Shown here piece after piece: positions 1 through 13,670 of a DNA stretch of 64,000 nucleotides. Position 1 is the stretch's first letter. Every line of letters begins with the position of its first letter. This DNA comes from Onchocerca lupi (Eukaryota > Nematoda > Chromadorea > Rhabditida > Onchocercidae), in the NCBI GenBank assembly GCA_028564675.1, contig JAOVVO010000289.1, positions 30,858 to 94,857 on the forward strand, given 5' to 3'. A program made the translations under genes and the position numbers. The notes beneath the pieces were generated by a model. That model was not told the origin of the DNA, did no database searches, and worked only from the letters and a program-made list of their open reading frames with translations.

Positions 1-394
1 CTTAAACACAAGAATTTGATATGAGAATATCGGTTGAAATTTTGATTGTTGAAGTAGCTAAATCATAATAATTTCAGTGAAAGGAGAAATCAGAAGATAA
101 AATGATTGTAGCCAAAAAGTTAGACTTTAATTTAAATTCTTAGCAATTAATTTCAACTTATAAATTAAAAGTTAGCTTAAAATGCTCGAGATATTTTTCT
201 GCCCTAAAAAAAAACTTTTTTCTGCGATTTATTTGCGATTTATTATTTTTTTGCGAATCATGCATTAAAAAAATCAAACAATGTTCATAGCAATAGTAAT
301 ATAATTGATATGAGAATAGCTAGTGAGGAAAAAAAAACAAAATTTACAATTTTTATAAAGATAATCGATTCTGAATAATTCTAAAATATTATTT

Positions 395-830
395 CGATGA
401 ATTTGATCTATGTTTGAGCTTATATTAATATTTTGAAATATTTGAAAATATTATGGATAAGTTGGAATAGACGATTGAAAATGACAGTTAAAATTATTTA
501 TGTCTAAATAGTTGAAATATTTCAATTTGAATTTATAGTATCATTTTAAAATATTTTAAATGTTATAGCTAGATTAAATGATGATATTTAAAATATTCGT
601 CAAAGTTATTCATATTCAGTATTGTAGTATTTTAATTTTAAAATATCATAGGTAAATTGAAATGACGACATTTGAAAATGGAAATCAAAGTTATTTATAT
701 CGAAATTTTTTAGAATACTTTAATTTGAACTTATAATAGTAATTTTGAAATATTTTAAATGACATTGATAGATTAAAATGACGATATCTGAAAAAAGCAG
801 TTAAAGCTTTTTATATTTAGACATTAATTA
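395..830. repeat. Diverged tandem repeat, about 100-120 bp unit
   Basis: About four imperfect copies occur. Each carries an AATTTGAACTTATA-like start, a TTTTGAAATATTTTAAATG core, a GATTAAAATGACGATATTTGAAAA block and a CAGTTAAAGTTATTTATAT tail. One copy near 600-720 has lost part of the unit. Seen directly by alignment within the window; no coding capacity. Confidence 0.7.
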
Positions 831-2214
831 CAAAATTATTATGCATGGATTGCAAAATGTAGTGATATTTTCTCGACAAAAGAAAAAAAAGAAATTCGTA
901 ATACGATAGTAGAAGATATTATTTTTAAGTTTCTTCAAATGATTTTAAAACTTTTGATAATTCAAAAAGATTGTTTTTGAAAATTTCAAGTTAAAGTTTT
1001 TCTTAAATTTAGAAATTAAAGATTTTAATTCAATAATTTATTGTTAGAAAATGATTTGCATGGCAAATTGTAAATTTAAAAAAAAAAAACTTGTGAAATT
1101 TCTAAGTTTATGCAAAATAAACGAATAATTTATATGAATTAACCAAAAAACTATTTGAATAAATTTAAAGTTTGATGTAATTTTATCTGAAAAGTAGTCA
1201 AATCTATTCTTCATTATATTGCAAAAAAAGAAAAAAAAAAAAAAGAGAATACTTTGAATAATTAAACCAATTTCTGACAAATGCACTTTAAAATCTTAAT
1301 TTTGTCTTTACTTTTTCTTTATGAGAAATCACAAAAAAAAAAAAAATTGCCTTACTTTATAATTGAAAATTAATTTTGAAAAATCTCTGAGAATTTTGTC
1401 ATGTTTTCTTTTTCTCCTTCTTAACTTTCTTTGTATTTGTTGGTTAATTATAAATTATATTAGCAAATAAACGAAATTTTCTCATCTAATTTATGAAGTT
1501 TGAAGAAAGAAAAAAAAAAACGAAGAAATTTGCAAAAAAAAAAAAAAAGACGAAAAAGAAGGATGAAAATAAATGATAACACTAACATGCAAATAATGCA
1601 CAAAGTTTTTGTTTTGTTTTTCATAATAGCTAAATGCCTGTCAAAGATTATCAATAATTTCTTTTTTTTTTTCTTTAAACTTGAAAAAAAAAATTTCAAA
1701 GAATTTCCAAAAAAAAAAAAAAAAAAAAAAAGCACTTCTTTTTTACTTCTTATTTATTGGTGAAAAAAATCAAAAATGAATGCCAAATTAATTGTTGCAT
1801 AAAAAAATATAATTGTTTCGAATTTTTTAAAAAATATAATTGTTTCAATTTTTCATACATCAAACTTCTCAATATTTGCAATTAATTAATTAATTGAGCT
1901 TGATAATTTATACTTTATTAAAAGCTGAAATAAGATGAACATATTTTGTATACAATAATACAATAAGTTTTATTTTAATAGTACAATAACACGATCAATT
2001 TCATTTAATCTATAATTCATCAAATTTTTTTTAAAAAAAAAAGCGAAAAGTAAAAATTTGTATTGAATGCGCTAAATCAAGCATTATTGATTTATTTATT
2101 TGCATTTTTTTTTTTTTTTCTGAAAAGAGAAATAATGGCAAATATTTGTATGTATGTACAGGTGTGATAACAAATTCTCTTATTAACTCCCCTCCAATTT
2201 AGACTAAATTTGTT

Positions 2215-2605
2215 ATTTTTCAATTCAATTACTTTGAAGTGAGCCAATACTGAGATAAATGGCAAATTAATTTTTGCAATTTTCAATTATTTTCAAGTAA
2301 ATCAATATTAATTCCAATAATCTGAATACTAACATAGATAAGAAACTAATTGTACATTATTTAATTGTTTTCAAGCCAAACCAGTATTAATTCTAAGCAA
2401 GCTCAATACTAACATAAATGGTAAGCTAATTTCTATATTTTCCAACTGTTTTTAAGTAAATCAATGTTAATTTCAGCAAGCTAATATTATTGTAAATAGT
2501 GAAGTAATTTAATAATTTTCATTTTCTTTTATGGAAACTAAATATCAATTCCAATAAATCGATACTAATATAATTAGCAAGCTAATTTCTAAAATTACAA
2601 ATTCC
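2215..2605. repeat. Tandem repeat, about 80 bp unit, about 5 copies
   Basis: Successive copies share the pattern CAATTNTTTTCAAGTAAATC, AATATTAATTCCAA, an AATACTAACATAAAT block and GGTAAGCTAATTTCTA. Copies begin near 2219, 2282, 2362, 2441 and 2517. Divergence between copies is considerable, so this is an old minisatellite. Confidence 0.7.
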
Positions 2606-3822
2606 TTCTTTCCTTTACTTTTTTCCTAATAGTATATTTTCAAATTGTTTTTCAAATCGATTAAAAATTTTAAAAAATAAATAAATAAATTGTTTATAAT
2701 TTATCGGTTCATTTCACTCTTTCTCTCTCTCTTTTTCTCTCTTAATTTTTTGTGGATATATTTAATTATTAGTTTGTATAATTAGAACTTATAGTTTTAT
2801 TTGTAGTAATGAAATTTAATGAAAAAAAAAAAAAAAAGTTAGAAGGAACAAAAATCTCATTTATTATCCTTCAAAATTGGATAAATATGTCCAAATGTGT
2901 TATAAATTTAGTATATTTTATAATTTTTACTTCAAATATAATATATGAAAAATAGAAACAAGCAATAATGCAAACTTAATGAAAATTTAAATAATGAGAT
3001 TGAAAATAATGAAATAATGACAAAACTGAAGCAGTGATGAAAAAAATTAAAAATTGAAATAATAATACTGAAAATTGGAAAAGGAATTTTTTGAGAAAAA
3101 AACTTTAAAATAGTATAAATTTTAATCAACAAGAGAAAATATATACATATATTATGGAATTCTTTGATATTACTGCTCAAGAAATAAAATATTAAGTTGA
3201 TAATTCAGATTAATTTTTATTTTATAAACATTTCAAATATTTTATTTTTTCAATTATTTGTCTGAGAAAAAAGAACAAATAATTAATTAGAACAAAATAG
3301 TTATTAATTAAAAATAAAAATTGCAATAAATTGATTTTCAATACTTTTTTTTTCTAAAATTTTTTAGAAATAAACAATTTGAAATGAAATTAATTCCGAA
3401 ATGGATAAAATTTATAAATGTTTATAAATTTATGTTGAATTTTAGTTATATATATTGCAATTTTATTGAAATTTCATGGAAATCTTTCATTTTTTCTCTG
3501 TGTTAACAAAAAAGGACATCAATTTGAGAAGCATTTAAAATAAAAATAAAAGAAAAAAAAAGAAATTGAAGAAATGGAGGAAAAGAGGAAAATGCTACAA
3601 ATATCGATTGGGCTTTTTTATTAAAAATGAAAATAATGGCCATAAGAATCCATAAGCCATTTTGGCCCAATCTTTAATTAAAAGGGTGAAGTATATATAT
3701 TTTTTTTGAAAATTTTAAAATCAATCGATATTTTCTATTAGCTTCAAAAAAAAAGAATAATAACACCTTTTATGTTTTTAAATTTGGTGCTTAAAAATTT
3801 AAGTATTTGCTTCATATTGCAC

Positions 3823-3823
<1 letters not shown>

Positions 3824-3875
<52 letters not shown>
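3824..3875 (+). repeat. 52-nt poly-A run
   Basis: An uninterrupted run of A, the longest homopolymer in the window. Runs this long are prone to length error in sequencing and to slippage in vivo. No retroelement body or target-site duplication was seen beside it. Confidence 0.85.
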
Positions 3876-3877
<2 letters not shown>

Positions 3878-4794
3878 AAAATAAAATGAATAGTTTGAGT
3901 TCGATTTAAAGTGCTTAATTTTTGAATTTAAAATCAAACTTTTAGAAATCAAGTGATATAATGACTGACATTTCAAGAAAAATGAGACGTCAGCTGATCT
4001 TAAATTAAGAAATTTTACAAACTAACAATCAGGCAGAGTGATTTGATGTGTGTGATATTTTGAGGCATTGTTTGCGGAATCTTATATTCATCAAATTGAT
4101 GCGATTATATTGAATAGTTCAATCTCAAATAGATAAATAGCCAAGATGATCTTAAAAAAAAACAAAAAAAAAACCTTTTTCCTTTATTTTTAAATATTTT
4201 AAACTAAAGCCAAATGAACAAAGCAACACTTTGCAAGTTTCGTCATTGAACGAATAAAATAAAGCATCAAATGTTATTTATCACTTAAGGAAAAGAAATG
4301 AAAAACTTTAAAATCAATTTGGTCCTACTAATTTCTCTACTTTTTTTTCTTGCTCTCAGTATTGCGTGGTATTTTTCATTTTTTTCTTCTGTTTAAAATG
4401 TTATATAAAATATATCATTTATCTTTGGAAGATATTAAATGGAAAACTTTGACAGTCAAAAAACCAACTGGTCTGTCACTTTGACGGTTAAAGAACCAAT
4501 TGTTTCTGTTTTCATTTTTTCTTTTTTTTTTTTTTTTTTTCACCAATATATATTATTTTGAATTTTTGTTTTTAAATTTTCTCCATACTAATTCACTTTA
4601 GATAAGTATTTTTGTTCTGGTATCTCTGTCTCATCATCATCCCATCCTGAAAGTAAATTGAAAAATATTGATGGAAAAAATAAAACTTGAAGACATTTTA
4701 AAATTTTGCAAACGATGAATTTTAATGATGGATTTAATTGAATGAAGTAAATTTGTTTTCACATTACTTTAGGAATTCATTTTTTTCAATGTAA

Positions 4795-5098
4795 ATAATT
4801 AATTGTAGATCGAAAGCAATTTATTATACAATGAACTAATTGGAATTTTCAAAAAACTTGAACATTTGAAAAAGTGAAAATTTGAAACTTTGCAACTTCT
4901 GATTTAATTGATGGGAATAAGTTTGAAATTTTTTGAAACAAATAAACAACTGATAGTTGATTGGAAGCAATTTATTTTAAATTTGAATAGTTGAAATTTT
5001 CAAAAAACTTAAAACATTTATTTGAAATGGTGAAAATTAGAAATTTGCAATTTTTGATTTAATTGATTGGAAAAGGTCTGGAATTTTTGAAAGTGGGA
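4795..5098. repeat. Tandem duplication, about 151 bp unit, 2 copies
   Basis: The motif AAGCAATTTATT recurs 151 bp apart (about 4812 and 4963). It is followed in both copies by GAATTTTCAAAAAACTT-like and TTGATTTAATTGAT-like blocks in the same order. Noncoding. Confidence 0.7.
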
Positions 5099-7607
5099 AA
5101 AATTTTTTCTAACAAAAACCTTCTAGTCTTAAAAATAAAAGAAAAATCTAAATCTATTGAAACTGTTGTTCTTCGAACAAGATTTGCTTGAAAATTCAAC
5201 ATTTATCATGAAATATTTAATCTTGAACCAGTAATTTTTTCGAATAATTTTATGAGATTCTAAGCCATTTTCATTATATCTAATTTTATCAATTTCACGT
5301 ACTCTTCTAAATTCTTACGCAATGTTTGAAACATTTAAATAATTTAATTAAGCGGATAATTTTGAACAAAAGCGTTCTTATCTTTAATTTTAGAAAATTG
5401 GAAAAGTTGATTTATTTATAGAAATTGAAATATAAAAAGAATGAAATAAATTTCCAAATTATTGAAAGATTTAAAATTTTATGCTAAATTTATATCGGAT
5501 ATTAAAGACATCCGCTTATCGAGGAAAATGACAATAGAAAATGATGGTTGTTAGCAAATTTTAAAATTCACTAATAGATCATTTTAACAATTTAGCCAAG
5601 TTCTATTCCTTCATCTATATGCGAATTTTCAATTATTATATTAAAAATTTTTACATAGTGTGATATGAATTTTACTTGAATTTTTGACTTTTACTTCAAT
5701 TACTTGAAATTTTTCTTGAAATCTGTTGAAATTCTTTTTTCCCAAAAAAAAAATAAAAGATGTAAACTGAAGTTCTAAAATTTCCATCGTTTTTAAGTTT
5801 GTTGAAATTTGCATTCTTGTTTGAACGCTTAAATTTGCATTTAATTCGTAAGTTCGATTCATTTTAACTTTTTCGAATGTTTTGATATGAATGATTAATT
5901 AATTATGTTTATCAAAATATTAGTTGAAAAAATTTCTGATAAGAAGTAATCAGATCAAGAATGAAATTTCTTTTCCAGCGCATATTGAACTATCAATAAC
6001 AATAGTAATATCAAATGTTTCACAATAATACTGAATTTATCGTGATAAGGATTGATAAATTAATGATAAAGATGTGATTTATGATAAATTTAGGTTTATA
6101 TTTCATTTCAAAATTTTTTCACCATTTTGAAACTTTCTGAAGTGCATGCCGACTTTCCTAAATAAAATTGAAGATAGGGATGCCTAATTAGTTAGCTTAA
6201 TTAATTGTGTGAAAATTTTATGCAATTTATAAGAAATCTCTTATGAATTTTTTTGAAATGCTAGATGTTTATAAAGAAATATTATAACTTCACTAAATCT
6301 AATGCTGTTTACAATTTTCATCTACCTTTGAAATTGAACCATTTCGGCGAGAAATTTGAGATTGATATTTCCTCAAAGTTCTAACTTCAACTTATTTTTC
6401 ACTTTTTTTTTTCTTTTTTACAACTCAATCATTACGTCATTTCGTTAAAATGTTTCCTCAAATTTTACGTCATTTGAAAAGTGATCAAAATTAGGTATAA
6501 TTATGAAAATTAAATAAATAAGATTTAATTCTGATAATTTTATAAGAAAAATTCTGTATCTTTGATAATGTCTATAATGGTAAGAATACATAAAAAATTT
6601 AAAATGAAGTATCGTTTTTTCCTTAATATCTTTCTTTTATTTTTAAATTCTTTCCGATTTACGAAACAAACATTTTATCGAGAAAATAAAATCAAGTTAT
6701 TAATACTGAATATTTGATCAGAAATTATCCTATAATATTCTTCTTACTTCAATTATATTTTTAATAAATTGTGACATTTTTATTTTTTATTTTTTATCGC
6801 AATTTTTATTTAATTATGTTTGATTCATATTTATTTCTACTTTGTTGATATTTGTATCCAAAAAATAAAATTAATGTGTAAGCCATGAAAATATCCAGAG
6901 AAGTGATAATAATGCTGATAAAATGTATTTGCGAAGTAAAAAGTGATTTTTTTACGGTACATACGTGAAAAAAGTGACTCAGCGCAAAACGAAATTCTTT
7001 GCAGATACGCACGTGGAAAGAGCGTACGCGAAAATTTAATTACCAATAAAAAAACTATCATTCAGTATTTGATTTGTTAAATTCTAATTCTCATTCTTAT
7101 CGAAATGTAATACATATGGTCAAAAAAAAGCATTTCATTTATTATAACTGTAATAAAATTTTCATCATATCGGAAATATTAATTCATAAACATGAGGAAA
7201 TAATAAATTTTATCTAAAACGTATGATTGGAATTTGAAATTCATTACTTAAAAATGAATTGTATTAGTATCACATGCTACTTGAGATAACTAAATTATTT
7301 ATTTTAACTAATGGTACTATGTAAATAATTTCAATTAGATGAAATTAGATCAATATTTTAAATACTGTATTTCATTAAATCATTACAACTTATTATATTT
7401 CAGTAAAAAATCATTATGTTAGCAGTAATCACATCATATGATACAAATACCATACTTTTACCACATCGTTACATTACCGGAATTATATCGATATTACAGA
7501 TACAGTATTCGCTATATTATTATGCCATCGAATTGCAAATAAATTGCATGAAAAATTTAGCAATTAATTTTAAATTATATATCGCCAAAAAATATTCTAC
7601 ATATTAA

Positions 7608-7643
7608 TGGTTGCATGCATTTATAAATTTATGCATGCATCCA
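7608..7643. repeat. Near-perfect palindrome with ATGCATGCA arms
   Basis: A 13-nt arm (TGGTTGCATGCAT) is followed by a 10-nt AT spacer and ATGCATGCATCCA. Twelve of 13 positions pair. It could extrude as a cruciform or fold in RNA. Further TGCATGCA motifs follow to about 7662. Confidence 0.75.
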
Positions 7644-10379
7644 TGAAATGCATGCAATATGCAAGTAAATTCATTTAAATTGTTTCTCTACGATGTTTTG
7701 CTTATTCATATGAAAATTTGCATGAGAAAAAAATTGAAAATTCATATTTATAATGTGAACAAATTAATTCTATTGCATTTTCAGGTATTGACATCTAATT
7801 TCCCGGATTAACTAAACCAGAAAAAAAAACCACTAAAATTTTTTTTTGAATTGCTAACACAATTCAATCCAATTAAATTATAATAGCAATGAAATATTGA
7901 TTTTTTTTTTCTGCTATGTAATTATTCTTTTGAATAATATCTATTTTGTCAAGTAAAAAATGATAAGGATAATATCATGCTTGAATTTATAATTAATTAG
8001 AAAGTAAAGAAAATATAAAAAGTTAGAGAAAATTTTAAAAACTTTCATTTCTAATTTAAGTCATTAGTAGAGAAAACTATCTATCATTATTTCATGGATA
8101 AATATTATCTATTGCATTATATTAAATCTATTTATACTTTAGCAACATTCTTTTTTTCTTTTTTTTTCTTTCAATATTTTGGTGAGAATTTTTTGAAATT
8201 TTACCTTACATCTGAATTACTTTTTTTTCTTCTTTCTAAAATGAGAAGTTTGATAATTGCATAAGCTGTGATAACCTTCCTCGTTAAATTCGATTCAAAA
8301 AAATATATTTTTTTTCAACGCTAAAATGCTTCATTTTTTTAAGAAATTTATAAGAATGAAATTTTAAATTTTTTAATTTCAATTTGTTTACTTAACATTT
8401 CATATACTTTTTGAATTTGATTTGTCAACTAAATCATCATTATAAATTGAATTAATTTGATTTCTAGATTATAATGTCACCTTTGTCATCAGACAAGATG
8501 ATATGATAACCTGATAACACGATGAGCAACAGAAATGACGAAGCTTCGGATTGTATTTAATACGATATTTTTCAAGCAATACAACACAAAAGATTTTATT
8601 TTATTGATAAATTGAAAATTTTAATGAATTTAAAACTTTCAAAGTGATATTTCATTTGTTAAGAATTTATCCTTAATAAGATTTGTCGAATTGCGACAAT
8701 AAGATGATAATAAGTTATTTATGACCATAAGATGGTAATAAATTCAGGAAATTTTTTGGCTCAAAAGTATTACTGAGAATTGAAACTTCTCATTTCATTA
8801 GTAATTTTCAAAGAATTTAATTAAAAAAATTTTTCCATTTATTTTTCTCATCCTATTTCCTTCTCCAAAATTTTCCCATTCATAATGATGAGGGAATTAT
8901 TCCTACTTCATAATTGCTATGCAAAGGAAATGCAATTTAATTTTTGCTTTTTTACTTTACAACAAAAATAGTTTCTTGAAAATCGATTCATCTTGAAAGT
9001 TTTTTAAAAATAAAAGCAAATTAAAAGTTGAAATAATGAATTGAATTTAGAATTTATTTCAATAAAAGAGTTGCCAACAACTGATATTTGATTTATGCAT
9101 AAATATTTTATCATTCGGAAAATTTCCAATTTTATTAAGACGAATAAAAAAAAAAAAAAACGAAAATCTCAATAACAAATAAATCGAACATCATTTGGCA
9201 CATTGCAAAAATACAACTTTTTGATTTATCGTTTTCCAAAAAATTATTTTTCCTTTGCATTCATCTTTCATATGCACATTCATTTGTGTTATGCTGTAAT
9301 CTTACAGTGGTTTAATATGATTTTGTAGTCTACGGTAATTTTACAGTAGTCCCCAAACTCATTGTAATTTCAATCGGAAAGATTTATGGTCAATTTATAT
9401 TTGATAGTTCTATAAAAAAAAATTAGCACGTTCTTTTTTCTGAAATTTTTTTATCTCTCAATTCTATTTGTTTATCATCTAACCACTTAATCAAAAAATC
9501 GGAATATTTACTGGTTCTCAATGGTAAAAAGCTTACGGATGGTCACAATTTTTTTTTTAAAGAAATAGTGCATATTTCCTCATCCCATTGTTCTTATTTT
9601 ATTGGGCTTATCATTCGAGCTTATCAGTGATGTTGAATGCTGAACGATTTTCATGTTTTGGACTAAAGTTATTATTTCATTCTGTTTAATTTAGCAAAAC
9701 CATTTAATAAAATTGGCTTGGCTTAAACTTTTCTATCGACTTTTTTTCATTTTTTTTTCTGGAGGTGGGGACAAGAGCAAAGAGAATTGAATAAGATCGA
9801 AGTGGATTCGAGGACAGAACCTATTTCAGAGCCTAATCAACTTATCACGCATATTTTCATAATACGAGACTACTTTCATCATTCAATTCAATCATTCAAA
9901 AAGGATTCATTTCGCATTGGAATCTATTCGTAATGATGAATTATTTATTAAATGCAATGTTCAAAAATGAATTTTCTAAATATTTACACAACTATTTTTC
10001 AAAATTCCGGCATTTTTCTCATGAGAAAATTTTAAACTTCATAAAATAGCTCTAAATTTATTTTTGAATTTCGTTAAATATTAAATTTTTGATAATGTCC
10101 CTTTTGTGGTTATAAATTATTAATATCGTTTCATTTGTGCTAATAAATTATTAATAAGTTTGATGAATTAAAATGAAAATTTTTTTGCTGATAAATTTCG
10201 CAATCGAATTTTCTTATCATCAAATTCTATTCAATGTAATTTCCAATATACTTGCAAAATCTAATTTAGAAACAATTTTATCCATTCCAATCATTCGTCT
10301 GATTAAGTTTAATTGAAAAAAGAAAAAAGAAACATTTCGGAAATGCAACATCTTTGTAAAATGAAATTTCAAATAATTG

Positions 10380-10448
10380 CAAGTTAATTTGTTCATTTTT
10401 TTTTTCTAAACATACAAGTTAATTTGTTCATTTTTTTTTCTAGGCATA
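10380..10448. repeat. Direct tandem duplication, about 35 bp x 2
   Basis: Two adjacent copies of CAAGTTAATTTGTTCAT followed by a T run and CTAAACATA or CTAGGCATA. They are nearly identical, so the duplication is recent or maintained by slippage. Confidence 0.8.
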
Positions 10449-12581
10449 TGAAACTTTTTGCAATTAGAGTAAATTGATTCTGTTTAAATTATCAATGATT
10501 GTGTTTAGAAAGTGGAATAAAATTCGAAATTTGAAAGCTAAGTCAATCAAAAATGAAAACGCATTTTAGCTTCATTCGAAATGTAAATAAACTAAAAATT
10601 CGTTCAAAATAATTGCAAATGATGCTTCCTTTACCAGACTTCATTTTTAAATTAAATTTAATCTTACTGTAATAAAAATATCATTTGCTTTTTTTTCTCC
10701 TTTCCTCTATCACTAAATTTTTGAGAATTTAGGAGATTTTCATATATAACACATAGAGCCGTTTCAGATTACATATTTTCTTCATTTGAAGCATAAATTC
10801 ATTTCAACACTTTTCATAACTTCCAAGAAGTTCTATCTTTCTTTCTTTTTTCTTTTTTTTTTTTTTAAATTTCAAAATAATATTTTTTTTTACATTTTTT
10901 CATTATAAAATAGTTCAAAATTTTTCATTTCTTTTTATTTATAATTTATTGCTTTGCTTTTTAAGTTCTTATAAATTATTTCTTTGTTTTCAATTCTTCT
11001 CAAATTATTTTTTTTTGTTTTTAATTTTTAATCATTTTAAATTGCTTATAATTTTTTATCATTTCAAATTGCTTATAATTTTTTAATAAATAATTTTAAA
11101 TCCTATATTTGCAGATAAGAAAAATTACTAGAACATTTAATAGAGATTAACATCAAATTTGGATTAGATATTTGCTTCAGCAAATTAAATTAATTCTAAA
11201 TAACTTTCTATCTTGATTTATGATAGCCTTATCAAACTTCTGATAATAATAAACGAATGTTTTGTGAGAAGATTATCGCATTTGATATTAAAAAAAAAAA
11301 GAAGGCTATTTTCAGTTAATCACAGATATTAATTTCTTTCGATTCTGACTCCGTTTAATTTAGCCTTATGATAATTCGGATAATTCTGATAAGTGCAATA
11401 TCGCCTCTTCTTTAGGCTTAAAAAAAATGAAACAAGTTTTCTAGATTATTTTAGCTTAATTATGCTAAGTAACTTTAATAATTAGTATGAAATTGCTTGT
11501 TTTCTTTTTGTCTATTCCGATTTCGAAAAAACGAGTAATTAACCAGGATGAAAGCAGCTCTAAAATACTGCGTGTAGTAAAGTTTTGTTAATTCCTAGAA
11601 ATATATTTCGTTATTCAAGTGAATTTCAGCTTATTTCAAATTTTATCAACCTTATCGTCAATTTTATCATTTTATTGTATTTTATCAATTGAAATATGTA
11701 AAAACTATGTTTATTTAACTATTGATCCAAAAGTTTTAATATGAATCTAATGAATAATTAAACTTAATTAATAGTTTACACCGAAATATTTACAAATATA
11801 TATGAAATATATTATTGGCATATTTTTACCAAAAATTGATAATTATCAATGATATAAAATTATAAAAAAGTGGGCAGAAAAATCATTGCTTGAAATAGAT
11901 ATGCATCATGTTATCATTATCACTAACATTGTCATCCTGTCTTTATCCACAAGATATTAATGATAATGATAATAATTTCATAATGCTTTTTTATTTACTT
12001 ATTTTTTTTTTGGAATACTTTTTTATTTGGAAATACTTTGCAACATTCCTTTTATCCGTATGTATTGATTAAAATAAATTATCATCATTATCACTCCTTT
12101 TTTGAATCCAATTAATTATTTTTGCTATAAATTATTATTATCGATTTCTGTCTTAATCATTCTTTTCCTTTTTCTTCTCAGATTGATTAAATTTGTAACC
12201 AAAACAAAAAATAGCTTACATCAGATTTCAAAAAATGAACATGCTATTATCAAAAACGCATTATGCATATTTTTCTTTTTACTATTTCACATTTTTTTTT
12301 GCAAAATTAAAAAAAAAATTTAGGTATTAGAAAAAAATTTAAATATTTGGAAAATTTAAGTATAAGCTGTGATATATTACAGAATTCATCATTATCATTA
12401 TTATTATCAGTCGATTACTTCTTCTAGTATAAAATGATCGAATCTTCTCCGATCCTAACTTTCAAGCTCTATTTAATTATCCTTCTATTTTAATTCCTAG
12501 TTATTTCCTTTTTTTTCTTCTTATTGAAATTTGATTTTCAAACTAAAAAGAATGCAACTCAAAAAATGCCAATTCAATCAA

Positions 12582-12616
<35 letters not shown>

Positions 12617-13627
12617 AACTCATTATTCTCATGAACTTTTAACAATTTCATTACATTTCAGGCGGGAAAAAGGAAAATTTGAAAAAAGACAGAAAAAAAT
12701 TTCCAAACTATTTTTCTATAATATGCTTTGAATTCCATAAACCAATCCATTCTTCTTTTTTTTTTTCATCCAATTCGAATGTGATGTTCATAGAAGCATT
12801 TTTAGAAAAATTGTCGCATTCATCATTTTTACAAAAAAAAGGTCGAAATTTGAAAAGCCAAAACGATCGTTTCCAAAAAGAGCCATAAATCTTAAAATTT
12901 TTTGGCTCGTTTTTAGGAACGACAAAAAAAGCCTCCTTTTCGATGATTTGACATTTTTTTGACATTTTCTTATAATTTCCACAACCATTTAAATGTTAGA
13001 TGCGGAATTTGATGACAGGAATCATCAATGTCAACCTGGAATGGATAAAAATTCACTGCCAGCTCTTTCCTTGCTTTTTGATGATTGCTTGCGTTTTTTT
13101 TCGCAAAATATTTGGATACTTTCGCAAAATGTTTTGGCAAAAAATGTTTTCGAGCATTTTGCACTACCTTTTCAACTTTTTGTTATTAATCTGACGAAGT
13201 AGAATGAAGATTAATGTAGAAAGAAATGATAGAAATTTAAATGGAATAAAAATAAAATGAAATGAAATCGATTATGAAACAAATTGAAAAGGAATAAACT
13301 AGAAAAAAAGTAGAAATAAAAATTAAAATTTCTCGTTTTAATTGTAAACAACATTCGAATGTTATGTATAATTGAACGTTTTGCCGATTTACAGAATTAA
13401 ATTATTCATTCATATAATTTAATTCAGTAATTTAATACTAAAATACTTATTTGGTAAAAAATAATTCAAAAAAATCTCAAGAATTAAAGTTTTAAAATTC
13501 ATTAAATAAATATAAATTTGCTTCATTCTATGAAGGATTGTAGTTTGAAATTGCAAAAAATTATTATACAAAATTAATTTTCTGAAAAATTTTTCATTCT
13601 CACAGATGTAAACATTATTCTTTTTTT

Positions 13628-13670
13628 AGGAGAGAGAGAGAGAGCAAGAGAGAGGGAGAGAGAATGAGAG
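13628..13670 (+). repeat. Imperfect (GA)n microsatellite
   Basis: AG-dinucleotide tract interrupted by CA, GG and AATG. A simple sequence repeat in noncoding DNA. Confidence 0.85.

Noticed and set aside
1044..1763. Phe/Lys-rich frames on both strands
   Set aside because: They are produced by poly-A and poly-T runs; no domains, splice sites or conserved motifs.
7416..7607. 63-aa plus-strand ORF after a TTTCAG
   Set aside because: Composition matches translated AT-rich DNA and no family or second exon fits.
12102..12323. Hydrophobic 73-aa ORF that looks like membrane segments
   Set aside because: TTT/ATT-rich sequence gives Phe/Ile/Leu by chance; no start context or neighbours support it.
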